Assembly (NCBI GenBank): GCA_035570275.1
Contig: DATMNI010000262.1
Span: 1 to 32,541 of the forward strand
Source of the DNA: DATMNI01 sp035570275
GTDB lineage: Bacteria; Acidobacteriota; Terriglobia; Bryobacterales; Bryobacteraceae
Reading direction: 5' to 3'
DNA length: 32,541 nt
Both the position numbers and the translations under genes were made by a program. Below are positions 14,604 through 22,813 of the stretch, piece by piece. The first letter of the stretch is position 1. Every line of letters begins with the position of its first letter. The notes beneath the pieces were generated by a model. It saw only the letters and a program-made list of their open reading frames with translations. It was not told the origin of the DNA and searched no databases.

Positions 14604-17165
14604 TTAACGCCTCACCTTCGATTTCATGCCCGCCAGAATTTCCAGCGCCTTCATGATCTCGGGATCACCGGGCAACTTCTCGAGCGCCAGCCGGAGTTCT
14701 TTTTCTCCATCCTCGAAGCGCCCCGCCTGGCATTGGGTCAGCCCCAGATTCTTGTGCAGCGCCGGCAGCGCCGCGCATGCCCCGCACACCTGAATCGCCT
14801 CACGCAGTTGGGCGATCGCCTGGTCCCATTTCCCATCGCCCGCCGACGCGATGGCGAAATTACTCAACGTTTGGGCACGCTCGGTCTGGGCGTTTCGACC
14901 CTGCAGCGCCGTGAATCGCGCTTCGTACTGCCTGGCCTGCTCCGCATTCGTTTTGGTCAGCGCACGGAACAGGCTATACAGGGCTTGGGAGTGATTGGGA
15001 TCAATCCTGAGAGTGGCTTTCCAGGCGTTGACGGCCTCTTCTGTTCTGCCGCCGCTCTGCAGAGATTGCCCCAGCAGGAACCAGGCGTCGGCGTTTTCGG
15101 GCGCTAGCTTTACCGCCTGACGAAGCGCTTGCACGGCTTCGTCGTGGTGCTGCAGTTCACGCTCCGCGATGCCGAGCCGGTACCAGCCGTCCGCCACCTG
15201 CGGATCCAGCCGGCACGCCTCCTTGAGTTCCAGCAGCGCTTCGTCATACCGGCGCAGGTCACCCAGAATCCGCCCTTTGTTGTAATGCGGAGCCGCCACA
15301 CCGGGCGCCAGTTTCACCGCTTCGGTGAACTCGCCAAGCGCGGCGTCGGTTTGGTGCTGGTCGGCCAGCGCGATCCCCAAATTCAGATGGGCTTCGGGCG
15401 AGCGTGCGTCCAGGGCGGCCACTTTGCGGAAGGTCTCGACCCCGGCTGGGTCGCCGCTGCGGCCCTGCACCATCCCAAGCGCCGTCAGCGCCTTGACATT
15501 ATCCGGCGCCCCTTTGAGCGCCTGCTCCAACTCCTGGCGCGCCTCGCCGAACTTGCCCCGGCCGGCCAGCATCAACGCCAGGTTTACCCGAGCCTGTGAA
15601 TAGTTGGGGCTATTCTCGATGGCTTGGCGAAACAGCGTCTCCGAGCGCCCGGTGTCGCCCAATTGGCCAAAGAGCACCCCCAGATTGTTCTGACATTCCG
15701 CGCATTGCGGATCGTTCTCCAGCGCCCCGCTGAACTGCTTCTGCGCGTCCTGGTTCCTGCCTCGGCCCATGTAGAGCAGTCCCAATTCATTCCGCGCTGC
15801 CGCCAGCCGGGCATCCAACGCCACCGACTTCTCTAACGAAGCGATCGCCGCTGCCGGGTCGCCGAGTCTCTCCTGCGCCAGGGCAAGGTTGTAATAAGTC
15901 TTGGCGTTTTTCGGATCGAGCTTGAGCGCCTGCAGATACCCATCCACCGCCGCCCGCGGATCGCCCTCAATCAAATCCTGATTGGCGCGGCTTGCCGTGG
16001 TACTGGCGATGTTCTCCAGTTGATCCTGCTTCTGGCGCTTCTCAAACTCGGCCAACTCCTTTTGCGCCGCCTCGTTTTGGTTGAGGCGCCGCAACACATT
16101 CGCCAGTTGGAACTGGGCTTCCTGCGAATCTTGCTGCAGCCGGCGAGCGGCCTCCAGGTGCTGCCGGGCCTCCTCGAACTTGCCCAGCCGCGCCAATGCA
16201 AAGCCGAGACTATACTGCGACGGATAGTACCCGGGACTCTCCTCCACGGCGATCCGCAAATCGTCAACCGCCCTCTCATACTCCCCCAGGCCGCGGTATG
16301 CCAGCCCGCGAAGATAACGCCCCTCCGCATCCCGCGGCCGATGCGCCAGCGCGTCATTCAACACCGGCAGCGCGTCCGTCTGACGGTCCAGGCCGATCAG
16401 GGCTTTGGCCAGTGACAGGCGCGTCACGTCATCGGAGGGATCCGCCGCGATGGCCGCGCGGAAGCGGTCCACCGCCTCGTTGTAGCGCTTCAAACGCGCC
16501 AACAGCGTGCCCAGATTCGCCTGGGCGAGCGCGGAACCGGGGTGCGCCGCTACCGCTTTCTCAAGCACCTGAATGGCTTCCTCGCTGTTGCCGTTATCGG
16601 AGAGGGCCTCCGCCAAAGCGACGCTGTGCCCGGCATCGCCCGGTTCCAGGTCTACGGCCTGCCGCAGGTAACCGATGGCGGCCGTGTAGCGCTTTTCCGT
16701 CCGCAATACTTCACCCAGTTGATGGAGCGCGGCGGCGGATTTCGGATTCAGCTTCAGCGCGGCGCGGTGCTGGGCCTCGGCGGCGGACAAGGCGCCGGTC
16801 TCCGCCAACGCCATCCCGAGCGCCACGCGCGCCGGCACGGAATCCGGCGTCTGCTTCACCAGGAGATCGAGTTCCTTCACCGCCCGCTGCGACTGCCCAC
16901 TCTGGATGAGAGCGAGCCCGAGATTGTAACGCGCCTCGCCTAAGTTGGGCTCGGCGCGCAAGGCGGATTCAAACGCGGCCACGGCACAGGGGTTGTTTCC
17001 GTGCTGCGCGAACCAGGCACCCACAAGGTTATTGAATTGAGCAAGGGACTTCCCCCTGCGCTGCGCTTCCAGTTCCTTGGGAGGCTCGCAGCCGCGTGGC
17101 TGCCCAAATGCGGACTGCCCAAATGCGGACGCGCCTGCTAGAACGATCAGTGAAACCAGGCGCAC
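14604..17165 (-). CDS. Large exported tetratricopeptide-repeat protein
   Basis: I place the start at the GTG at 17165 (853 residues), because MRLVSLIVLAGASAFGQ is a good signal peptide and everything upstream in this frame is repeat DNA or shadow of the receptor gene. The mature protein is almost entirely TPR units, about 20, recognisable by A-x-x-x-L-G and A-x-x-x-Y/F-x-x-A-L-x-L-x-P patterns (for example AKTYYNLALAQERLGDPAAA and AECQNNLGVLFGQLGD). A charged linker sits around residue 385. It should form a long solenoid in the periplasm or at the cell surface and act as a scaffold. It lies 290 bp downstream of the receptor gene on the same strand. No Shine-Dalgarno sequence precedes the GTG; a repeat arm ends directly against it. 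The signal peptide contains a 15-bp tandem duplication giving SAFGQSAFGQ. Confidence 0.85.
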   Translation of the reverse strand: MRLVSLIVLAGASAFGQSAFGQPRGCEPPKELEAQRRGKSLAQFNNLVGAWFAQHGNNPCAVAAFESALRAEPNLGEARYNLGLALIQSGQSQRAVKELDLLVKQTPDSVPARVALGMALAETGALSAAEAQHRAALKLNPKSAAALHQLGEVLRTEKRYTAAIGYLRQAVDLEPGDAGHSVALAEALSDNGNSEEAIQVLEKAVAAHPGSALAQANLGTLLARLKRYNEAVDRFRAAIAADPSDDVTRLSLAKALIGLDRQTDALPVLNDALAHRPRDAEGRYLRGLAYRGLGEYERAVDDLRIAVEESPGYYPSQYSLGFALARLGKFEEARQHLEAARRLQQDSQEAQFQLANVLRRLNQNEAAQKELAEFEKRQKQDQLENIASTTASRANQDLIEGDPRAAVDGYLQALKLDPKNAKTYYNLALAQERLGDPAAAIASLEKSVALDARLAAARNELGLLYMGRGRNQDAQKQFSGALENDPQCAECQNNLGVLFGQLGDTGRSETLFRQAIENSPNYSQARVNLALMLAGRGKFGEARQELEQALKGAPDNVKALTALGMVQGRSGDPAGVETFRKVAALDARSPEAHLNLGIALADQHQTDAALGEFTEAVKLAPGVAAPHYNKGRILGDLRRYDEALLELKEACRLDPQVADGWYRLGIAERELQHHDEAVQALRQAVKLAPENADAWFLLGQSLQSGGRTEEAVNAWKATLRIDPNHSQALYSLFRALTKTNAEQARQYEARFTALQGRNAQTERAQTLSNFAIASAGDGKWDQAIAQLREAIQVCGACAALPALHKNLGLTQCQAGRFEDGEKELRLALEKLPGDPEIMKALEILAGMKSKVRR

Positions 17166-17166
17166 A

Positions 17167-17447
17167 GTGGGGCAGGTTGTTAGGGGTACCCTCTGGGTCC
17201 GGCGGATTGCTAATCCGCCTGTGGGGCAGGTTGTTAACCTGCGGCGGAGTGTTAATCCGCCTGCCGCGCTGGGGAGCGCGGTCGCCCATTTCGAAGCAAC
17301 TCCTGCCCGTTTGGCACCTGGCGCTGTGCTGGGCAGATTGTCAGGGGCACCGCAGCGAGCCAGCACTGCCACCGTGCCCACAGGGGTTCGTCCAAGCCGG
17401 GCAGCAGGCGGATTGCTAATCCGCCGCAGGTTAACAACCTGCCCCAC
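17167..17447. repeat. Composite REPIN-like element (copy B)
   Basis: Fills the gap between the TonB-dependent receptor and TPR genes. Two arms stand in tandem (17167-17219 and 17221-17261), each starting GTGGGGCAGGTTGTTA and ending with a GGCGGA...TCCGCC palindrome. An inverted arm lies at 17407-17447. The first arm has its second hairpin half replaced by GGGGTACCCTCTGGGTCC. The core holds a further degenerate unit (about 17325-17370). This looks like one element inserted into or recombined with another. Confidence 0.8.
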
Positions 17448-17455
17448 AAGCAGGC

Positions 17456-20400
17456 TCAGAATGTAAGCTTCAGCCCGAGCTGAAGCGACCTGGGCGAGTT
17501 CGCCGTGCCTGTGACCGTGGAGAAATTGGGGTCCAGGACGTTCCCGTTCGGTGTGCCCATAATCACCGTATTCGGCGTATTGAACGACTCTGCCCGGAAC
17601 TCGAGGGATCGTTTCTCCATCAACCGGAAGGCTCTGAAAATCGAGAAGTCGATATTCCAGAACGGTGACGTTCGCATCGCGTACCGGCCCAGATTTCCGA
17701 ACGTATAAGCCGCCGGCGCCGCGAAGGCTGCCTTGTTGAACCACCCTGCTGACGTCGGATTGGAGAGGTTTGGATCACCGACCAGATTGGCGCGCAGATA
17801 GCCGGTGTTTCCTGTGTTGGCGAGGTCTCCGGGTACCGTGATGTTGTACGGCTGGCCGGAGCGTGCCGTGGTGATCGTATTCAGTTGCCATCCACCGGCG
17901 AGCAGATTCACGGCACGGCTGCTGCTGGCGTACTTTTTGCCCGCGCCAAATGGAATATCGTAGACAATGTTGACGCTCAGAAGTTGAGTGATGTCAAAAC
18001 CCGACACACTGCGGTCGTTGTTGTAGTGATACGGATCCTGGATCGACTGGCCTTCCACTCCATACCAGCCGGACGATCCGATATCGATCGCCTTTGAGTA
18101 GGTGTAGGAAACCTGATAAGCCAGGCCACCCGAGAACCGCTTATTGAACAGGAACTGCAGCGAATTGTAGTTACCCCGGCCGATGCTCCGGTCGTAATAA
18201 GTGGGGTGTATGTACGTGTAGGGCTGGCGCGCCGTTGGATCACCCGGACCGGGAGTCAACGCGACGTTGTAGTAGCCGCCCACATCTAACCTGCGGCTGC
18301 CGGAACCCACGTAGTCCAGCGCCACCGTGGTGGAGTTGTTCAACTGTTTCGCCAACCCGAAGTTCCACTGCATCGAATAAGGGTTCTTGGCGTAAGGATC
18401 CATATACCATTGGACCTGCTGGAAAGGTGTGGGAGCCGGAAATGCCCCACCGCCGGCGGCAAATGGACTCTGCGCCTTGATGGTGGGCGTCAACTGCGTT
18501 GGCACCGGAACGTTCAGGTTGTTGGCGAGTTGTTGCCCGATGTCGGGCCACGTGCCCTCGTAGTTCTGCGAAGTCTGCGTAACCGCCGCCCAGTTGTCGT
18601 AGTAGATGCCAAACCCGGCGCGCACCGCGGTGGTCTCGCTCAGGCGGTAAGCAATGCCCAGGCGCGGTCCCCAGTTGGTGGTGGTGTCGTGATAAATCTT
18701 GCCGTTCGGCGAAACCACCACGTGGGCGGGCAATGTGCCGTCTCCCGGAATACAGGGGGCATGCCCTCTATCGGTGCAGGAAGGCGGCAGTTTCTGAACC
18801 ACGTAGGTTCCGTCGTTGAAGTTGATCGAACCAGCCTCAATGCCGCCATTCTGACCCACCGTACTCGGTAGGCCGTAGGGCGGAATGAATGTGCGGTCAT
18901 AGCGCAGGCCAAGGTTGACCGTCAGTTTGGGAATTACCTTCCAGGAATCTTGCGCGTAAAAGCCCATCACCCCGCCCCATCGCGTGGTTTCATGCACGTT
19001 TCGCCGGCCCGCGCTGTCGGGGACGTTCAGGAGGAAGGAGGCAATGGCATTGCCCGGGCTGGCGGCGGCCGGCGATAGATCAGCCGTCTGTTGCAGCGCA
19101 AACGCCACGTTGGCATTGTTGTACAGCGACTCAAATGTGCTGCTATTCAACTCTCCGCCGAAGCGCAGCGTGTGAGAACCGATGATTTTCGAAACGTTCG
19201 CCTTCCACTGGTGAACGTTCGTTTCATTGGGATTGAGCGACTTACTGATGCCTGGGATAGGGTTGCTGAACCCGGCGATTCCGGTGGTTGGCAGCAGGCT
19301 GAAGCCGCCGATGAAGTTGCCGGAGAAGTTCGGGTCGTAGCCCAGCCCCTGGATCGCGCTTGCGCCCAGGTTCGAGTAGACAGTGGAGCTATTGGTTTCC
19401 TGATGGGATCGCCCATACTGTGCCTGTAACACGAGACTCGGGTTGAACGTGTGGACCCAACTGGCGCCGTAGTTCTGTCCGGGATTGTCGGTTACGGACT
19501 GGGTCAGGCCCGGCAGTCCGCCAGAACCTGCCGTGTCGTAGTAGATGGCGCTGTAGCGGAACCAGGCGAAGTCCTTGTTACCCAGGGTTTGATCGATGCG
19601 GGCTGTGAACTCTTTCTGATGTTGCCGGAACGGCGTGTTGTCGATCGCATTGTTGTTGGCAACGCCCGTATTGAACAGTGGGGGCCGGAGTTGCTTGACC
19701 AGGCCCACTAATCGCTGATCGATCAAGCTGGCCGGAATCTGGTTTCCCGGGAACGGGTCACGGATGAATCCGGGCTTCGTCGGGTCTGGCGAGTTCGGGT
19801 TGATCCGCGTACTAAAGGGATTGAAAGCCTGAGCCTCGCCCGTCAGATTGCCGCTCAGTTCCTGATCGGTCGGCAGGTGCAGAAAGGAGTTTGCCGCCCG
19901 GACATACTCGAAGCCCTCATAGGCTCCGAAGAAGAAGGTCTTGTTCTTCCCGTTGTAGAGCTTCGGAATCCAGATAGGGCCGCCCGCGGAAACGCCGAAC
20001 TGGTTTTGCCGGAAGACCGTGACGCTCGGTTGGAACGTGTTGCGGGCGTTGAAAAAGTCGTTGCGCAGATACTCCCAGGCTGTGCCGTGGAATTCGTTGG
20101 TGCCCGATTTGGTGGCGACGTTGATCATGCCGCCCAGTGCCCCGCCAAACTCGGCCAGGTCGTTATGGGAGTTCACCTTGAACTCGCCGATCGAATCGAT
20201 GATCGGCGGCACCGCGTACGTGCTCGAAAACGCGCCCTGGTTATTCAAACCGTCGGTCATGAAGAAATTGCTGCGATTCGTCTGACCGTTGATAGAGGGA
20301 AAGAAGAACGCCGTTCCGGAAGCCACATTGCCAAACCCGCCGGAGTTTTGCGATACGCTGATCGGCGAAACGCCGGGCGACAGCGACAGCAGTTGGGTGA

Positions 20401-20902
20401 AGTTCCGTCCATTCAACGGCAGATCGGTCACTTGCTTCTCGGCGATCACCGCGCCCAATTCAGCGGTGGATTGCTGCAACAACTCGCCGGCAGCTTCCAC
20501 CGTGAGCGTCTGCTGCACCGCGCCCACTTGCAGCGAAACGTCGAGCGTCGCCGTCTGGTTCACTGCCAGGGTGAGTTTCGGAATTTGCGTGGTTTGGAAA
20601 CCAGGCGCGGTCGCCTCCAGCGAGTAGTTGCCGGGGGTGATGTTCAGGAACACGTAGTTCCCTACGCTGTTGGACTCCGCGCTGTGCTTCACCGTGGTGT
20701 CCAGGTTCGTTAACGAAAGTTTTACGCCCGCGACGACGCTACCGCTGGAGTCGCGGACCATACCCGTTACCGATGCGGAGGATAGTTGTGCGCTGCCGAT
20801 ACTCGGGAACAACCCGACGGCGGCAATGGTTAGTGCGACGAAGCGCTTTGCCCAGGAAAAGAGCGGGGACGGACTGGAAACTCGTAAACAGTTCATGACC
20901 AC
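17456..20902 (-). CDS. Oar-like TonB-dependent receptor with carboxypeptidase-regulatory N-domain
   Basis: 1148 residues. GTG at 20902 is favoured over the ATG two codons later because AGGAGG lies about 6 nt before it. A signal peptide ends near SIGSAQL. Residues about 40-125 are a carboxypeptidase-regulatory-like beta sandwich (SASVTGMVRDSSGSVVAGV...NITPGNYSLEATAPGF). A plug domain follows (about 130-260, DLPLNGRNFTQLLSLSPGV, FFMTDGLNNQGAF, SIGEFKVNSHNDLAEFGGALGG). The rest is a 22-strand-type barrel ending in the outer-membrane signature LQLGLKLTF with terminal Phe. It belongs to the giant receptor family expanded in Acidobacteriota; ligands are usually unknown, probably oligosaccharides or peptides. 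Its promoter carries a LacI-like palindrome, favouring a sugar. It is divergent from the cytochromes. Confidence 0.92.
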   Translation of the reverse strand: MVMNCLRVSSPSPLFSWAKRFVALTIAAVGLFPSIGSAQLSSASVTGMVRDSSGSVVAGVKLSLTNLDTTVKHSAESNSVGNYVFLNITPGNYSLEATAPGFQTTQIPKLTLAVNQTATLDVSLQVGAVQQTLTVEAAGELLQQSTAELGAVIAEKQVTDLPLNGRNFTQLLSLSPGVSPISVSQNSGGFGNVASGTAFFFPSINGQTNRSNFFMTDGLNNQGAFSSTYAVPPIIDSIGEFKVNSHNDLAEFGGALGGMINVATKSGTNEFHGTAWEYLRNDFFNARNTFQPSVTVFRQNQFGVSAGGPIWIPKLYNGKNKTFFFGAYEGFEYVRAANSFLHLPTDQELSGNLTGEAQAFNPFSTRINPNSPDPTKPGFIRDPFPGNQIPASLIDQRLVGLVKQLRPPLFNTGVANNNAIDNTPFRQHQKEFTARIDQTLGNKDFAWFRYSAIYYDTAGSGGLPGLTQSVTDNPGQNYGASWVHTFNPSLVLQAQYGRSHQETNSSTVYSNLGASAIQGLGYDPNFSGNFIGGFSLLPTTGIAGFSNPIPGISKSLNPNETNVHQWKANVSKIIGSHTLRFGGELNSSTFESLYNNANVAFALQQTADLSPAAASPGNAIASFLLNVPDSAGRRNVHETTRWGGVMGFYAQDSWKVIPKLTVNLGLRYDRTFIPPYGLPSTVGQNGGIEAGSINFNDGTYVVQKLPPSCTDRGHAPCIPGDGTLPAHVVVSPNGKIYHDTTTNWGPRLGIAYRLSETTAVRAGFGIYYDNWAAVTQTSQNYEGTWPDIGQQLANNLNVPVPTQLTPTIKAQSPFAAGGGAFPAPTPFQQVQWYMDPYAKNPYSMQWNFGLAKQLNNSTTVALDYVGSGSRRLDVGGYYNVALTPGPGDPTARQPYTYIHPTYYDRSIGRGNYNSLQFLFNKRFSGGLAYQVSYTYSKAIDIGSSGWYGVEGQSIQDPYHYNNDRSVSGFDITQLLSVNIVYDIPFGAGKKYASSSRAVNLLAGGWQLNTITTARSGQPYNITVPGDLANTGNTGYLRANLVGDPNLSNPTSAGWFNKAAFAAPAAYTFGNLGRYAMRTSPFWNIDFSIFRAFRLMEKRSLEFRAESFNTPNTVIMGTPNGNVLDPNFSTVTGTANSPRSLQLGLKLTF

Positions 20903-20930
20903 TTGGTCCCTCCTGTCAACTTCTGCCGAA

Positions 20931-20966
20931 TAGTATTAAAGTATTACGTGAACGCTAACGTGTCAA
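20931..20966 (-). promoter_or_regulatory. Promoter of the receptor gene with LacI-like operator
   Basis: Reading left, a perfect -35 TTGACA (20966-20961) is followed by two overlapping -10 candidates containing AATACT (within 20931-20945). The 16-bp imperfect palindrome ACGTTAGCGTTCACGT (20961-20946), with central CG and 6 of 8 matching half-site positions, fills the spacer. Central-CG palindromes such as GTTAGCGCTAAC are typical of LacI-family regulators. A repressor bound here would block RNA polymerase. The regulator itself is not in the window. Confidence 0.55.
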
Positions 20967-20971
20967 GGGAA

Positions 20972-22804
20972 ATGCGAATCGTGTGGGGCAGATTGGTAAT
21001 CTGCGGCGGATTGTTAATCCGCCGGCGCGATGCGGCAGCGAGCCCGCCCGCGGGCATTCGTTTCAGCCCCGGCAGGCGGATTGCCAATCCGCCGCAGGTT
21101 CACAACCTGCCCCACAGATTCGTCCTGGTGCTGTTTCTGATCGGAACCGCTGCCGCCGCGCCGCTGGTGTTCCGCAATACGGGTCCCGACATTGCCTACG
21201 TTGGCTCCAAAGCCTGTGCGGGCTGTCACAGTTCGATTTATCAGAAATACCAGCGCACGGCAATGGGACGCTCCATTACCCGGGCGGAAACCGTGCCGCT
21301 CACCGCCGCGGTGCGCGTTCGATCGGACACGCTGCAGCGGGACTTCCGGGTGTTCCGCCAGAACGGGCAGCTCTACCAGTCCGAGCGGGAGCAACGGCAG
21401 GGGCAGACGATCTTCGAAACCACCCAGAAGTTGGAGTACGCCATCGGTTCCGGCGAGAACGGCATTAGCTTCGCGGTGCGGCGGGGAAATTACCTCCTCC
21501 AGGCGCCTCTCTCCTACTTCGCCAAGGCCGGGGCTTCTAAGGATGGAAGCTGGGCCATGTCCCCCGGCTTTGATGAGTCGGGCGAAGGCTTCAACAGGCC
21601 CATCCACGAAGCCTGTATTATCTGCCACGCCGGCCGTCCCCTAGCGGTCCCCGGTCGCGACGGACTCTATGGCGATCCGCCTTTTGCCGAGATGGCCATC
21701 GGCTGTGAGAATTGCCACGGACCGGGCCAACTGCATGTCAAGGAGCGTGGGAGTGGCGCCGGGAAACTGCCGGACACATCCATCGTGAATCCGGCGCGGT
21801 TGCCCGCCCGCGTCGCGGAGGACGTCTGCATGCAGTGTCATCAGGCGGGCGACGCCCGTGTGCTGCTTCCCAAGAAGGACTACAGCGCGTTTCGCCCCGC
21901 TGTGCCGCTGGTCCGAACGGTTGCCATCGTCGGACTGCCGGGCGCCGCCAAAGACGTTGACCTGCTGGAACATCATAGCTCCATGAAGGTGAGCCGCTGC
22001 TACCAGGCAACCAACGGCAAGCTGAGCTGCCTGACGTGCCACGACCCCCACGAGCAGCCCGAGAAAACCAACGCCGCGACGTATTTCCGCGCCAAATGCC
22101 TCGGCTGCCACACCGGGTCGAGTTGCGGGCTGAGCCTGCAGGCGCGCCGCCAGACCACGCCGCCCGATGCCTGCGCCGGCTGCCACATGCCGAAGCGCGG
22201 CGTCGTTCAGATCTCCCACTCCGCCCTGACCAATCACCGCATTCCAGCGCGGCCGGGAGCGAGCGCTTCCATCCCTGAGCCATCTCCCGATTTGCCGGGC
22301 CTGCTGCTGCTGAATTCGCAGCCGGGGGAACCGGCCTTGCCGCTGGTGACTCGTCTGGCGGCCTACGGAGAATTGATGACGCGCGCACCGGAGCTGCAAC
22401 CGATATACCTGGAACTGCTGGAGCAGGCACGGCATTCCTTACCGGAGGATCCACTGGTGCTGGCCGCGTTGGGTCGGCAGGCGCTCGGCGAGAATCGTCC
22501 GGAAGCGCTGGAGTGGCTTTTAAAGGCCGAGGAAAAGGGCTTCGTCGGAGTTCTGACCTACATTGACCTCAACGAGGCATTGTCGCGTGCGGGCCGCCCC
22601 GAGGACGCGGTGGCCGCGCTGGAACGCGGCGAGGCGGTTTTTCCCTACTCGCAGGTGATTCGAAAACATCTCATTCTCGCGTATATCCGCCAGAAGCAAT
22701 ATCCAAAGGCAAGACAAGCGTTGGACCGCTATGTTCAGGACTTTCCGGAAGACGGGTTCATGCGCGGCCTGCTTAGCCAGGTTGCCCGGACACCGGTCAG
22801 GTAG
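20972..22804 (+). CDS. Seven-haem c-type cytochrome with C-terminal TPR domain
   Basis: Seven CxxCH motifs lie between about 21215 and 22185 (CAGCH, CIICH, CENCH, CMQCH, CLTCH, CLGCH, CAGCH), the last followed by MPKR. The C-terminal 150 residues are TPR-like (LVLAALGRQALGE...AVAALERGEAVFPYSQ). The protein is exported, because haem c is attached outside the cytoplasm. The start is unclear. The hydrophobic signal segment FVLVLFLIGTAAAAP begins at 21119, but the only ATG (20972) precedes a repeat element that stays in frame and would insert about 45 residues. A GTG at 21128 lies inside the hydrophobic segment. From the ATG the product is 610 residues, from the GTG 558. It forms an operon with the octahaem gene 9 nt downstream. 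Electron donor and acceptor are unknown. Confidence 0.85.
   Translation: MRIVWGRLVICGGLLIRRRDAAASPPAGIRFSPGRRIANPPQVHNLPHRFVLVLFLIGTAAAAPLVFRNTGPDIAYVGSKACAGCHSSIYQKYQRTAMGRSITRAETVPLTAAVRVRSDTLQRDFRVFRQNGQLYQSEREQRQGQTIFETTQKLEYAIGSGENGISFAVRRGNYLLQAPLSYFAKAGASKDGSWAMSPGFDESGEGFNRPIHEACIICHAGRPLAVPGRDGLYGDPPFAEMAIGCENCHGPGQLHVKERGSGAGKLPDTSIVNPARLPARVAEDVCMQCHQAGDARVLLPKKDYSAFRPAVPLVRTVAIVGLPGAAKDVDLLEHHSSMKVSRCYQATNGKLSCLTCHDPHEQPEKTNAATYFRAKCLGCHTGSSCGLSLQARRQTTPPDACAGCHMPKRGVVQISHSALTNHRIPARPGASASIPEPSPDLPGLLLLNSQPGEPALPLVTRLAAYGELMTRAPELQPIYLELLEQARHSLPEDPLVLAALGRQALGENRPEALEWLLKAEEKGFVGVLTYIDLNEALSRAGRPEDAVAALERGEAVFPYSQVIRKHLILAYIRQKQYPKARQALDRYVQDFPEDGFMRGLLSQVARTPVR
20983..21115. repeat. 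REPIN-like element (copy C)
   Basis: 133 bp: left arm 20983-21023, core, inverted right arm 21075-21115. Each arm has two hairpins. In the left arm the outer hairpin is CAGATT-GGT-AATCTG instead of the usual CAGGTT...AACCTG, a paired change that keeps the stem. The core starts with GCGCGATGCGGCAGCGAGC (21025-21043), also present inverted in copy D. The element lies in frame with the N-terminus of the seven-haem cytochrome. Confidence 0.85.
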
Positions 22805-22813
22805 AGGCTGCGA

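Noticed and set aside
17166..17744. N-terminal extension of the TPR frame
   Set aside because: It encodes repeat-element peptide (GQVVNLRRISNPP) and a shadow of the receptor's C-terminus; the signal peptide begins at 17165.
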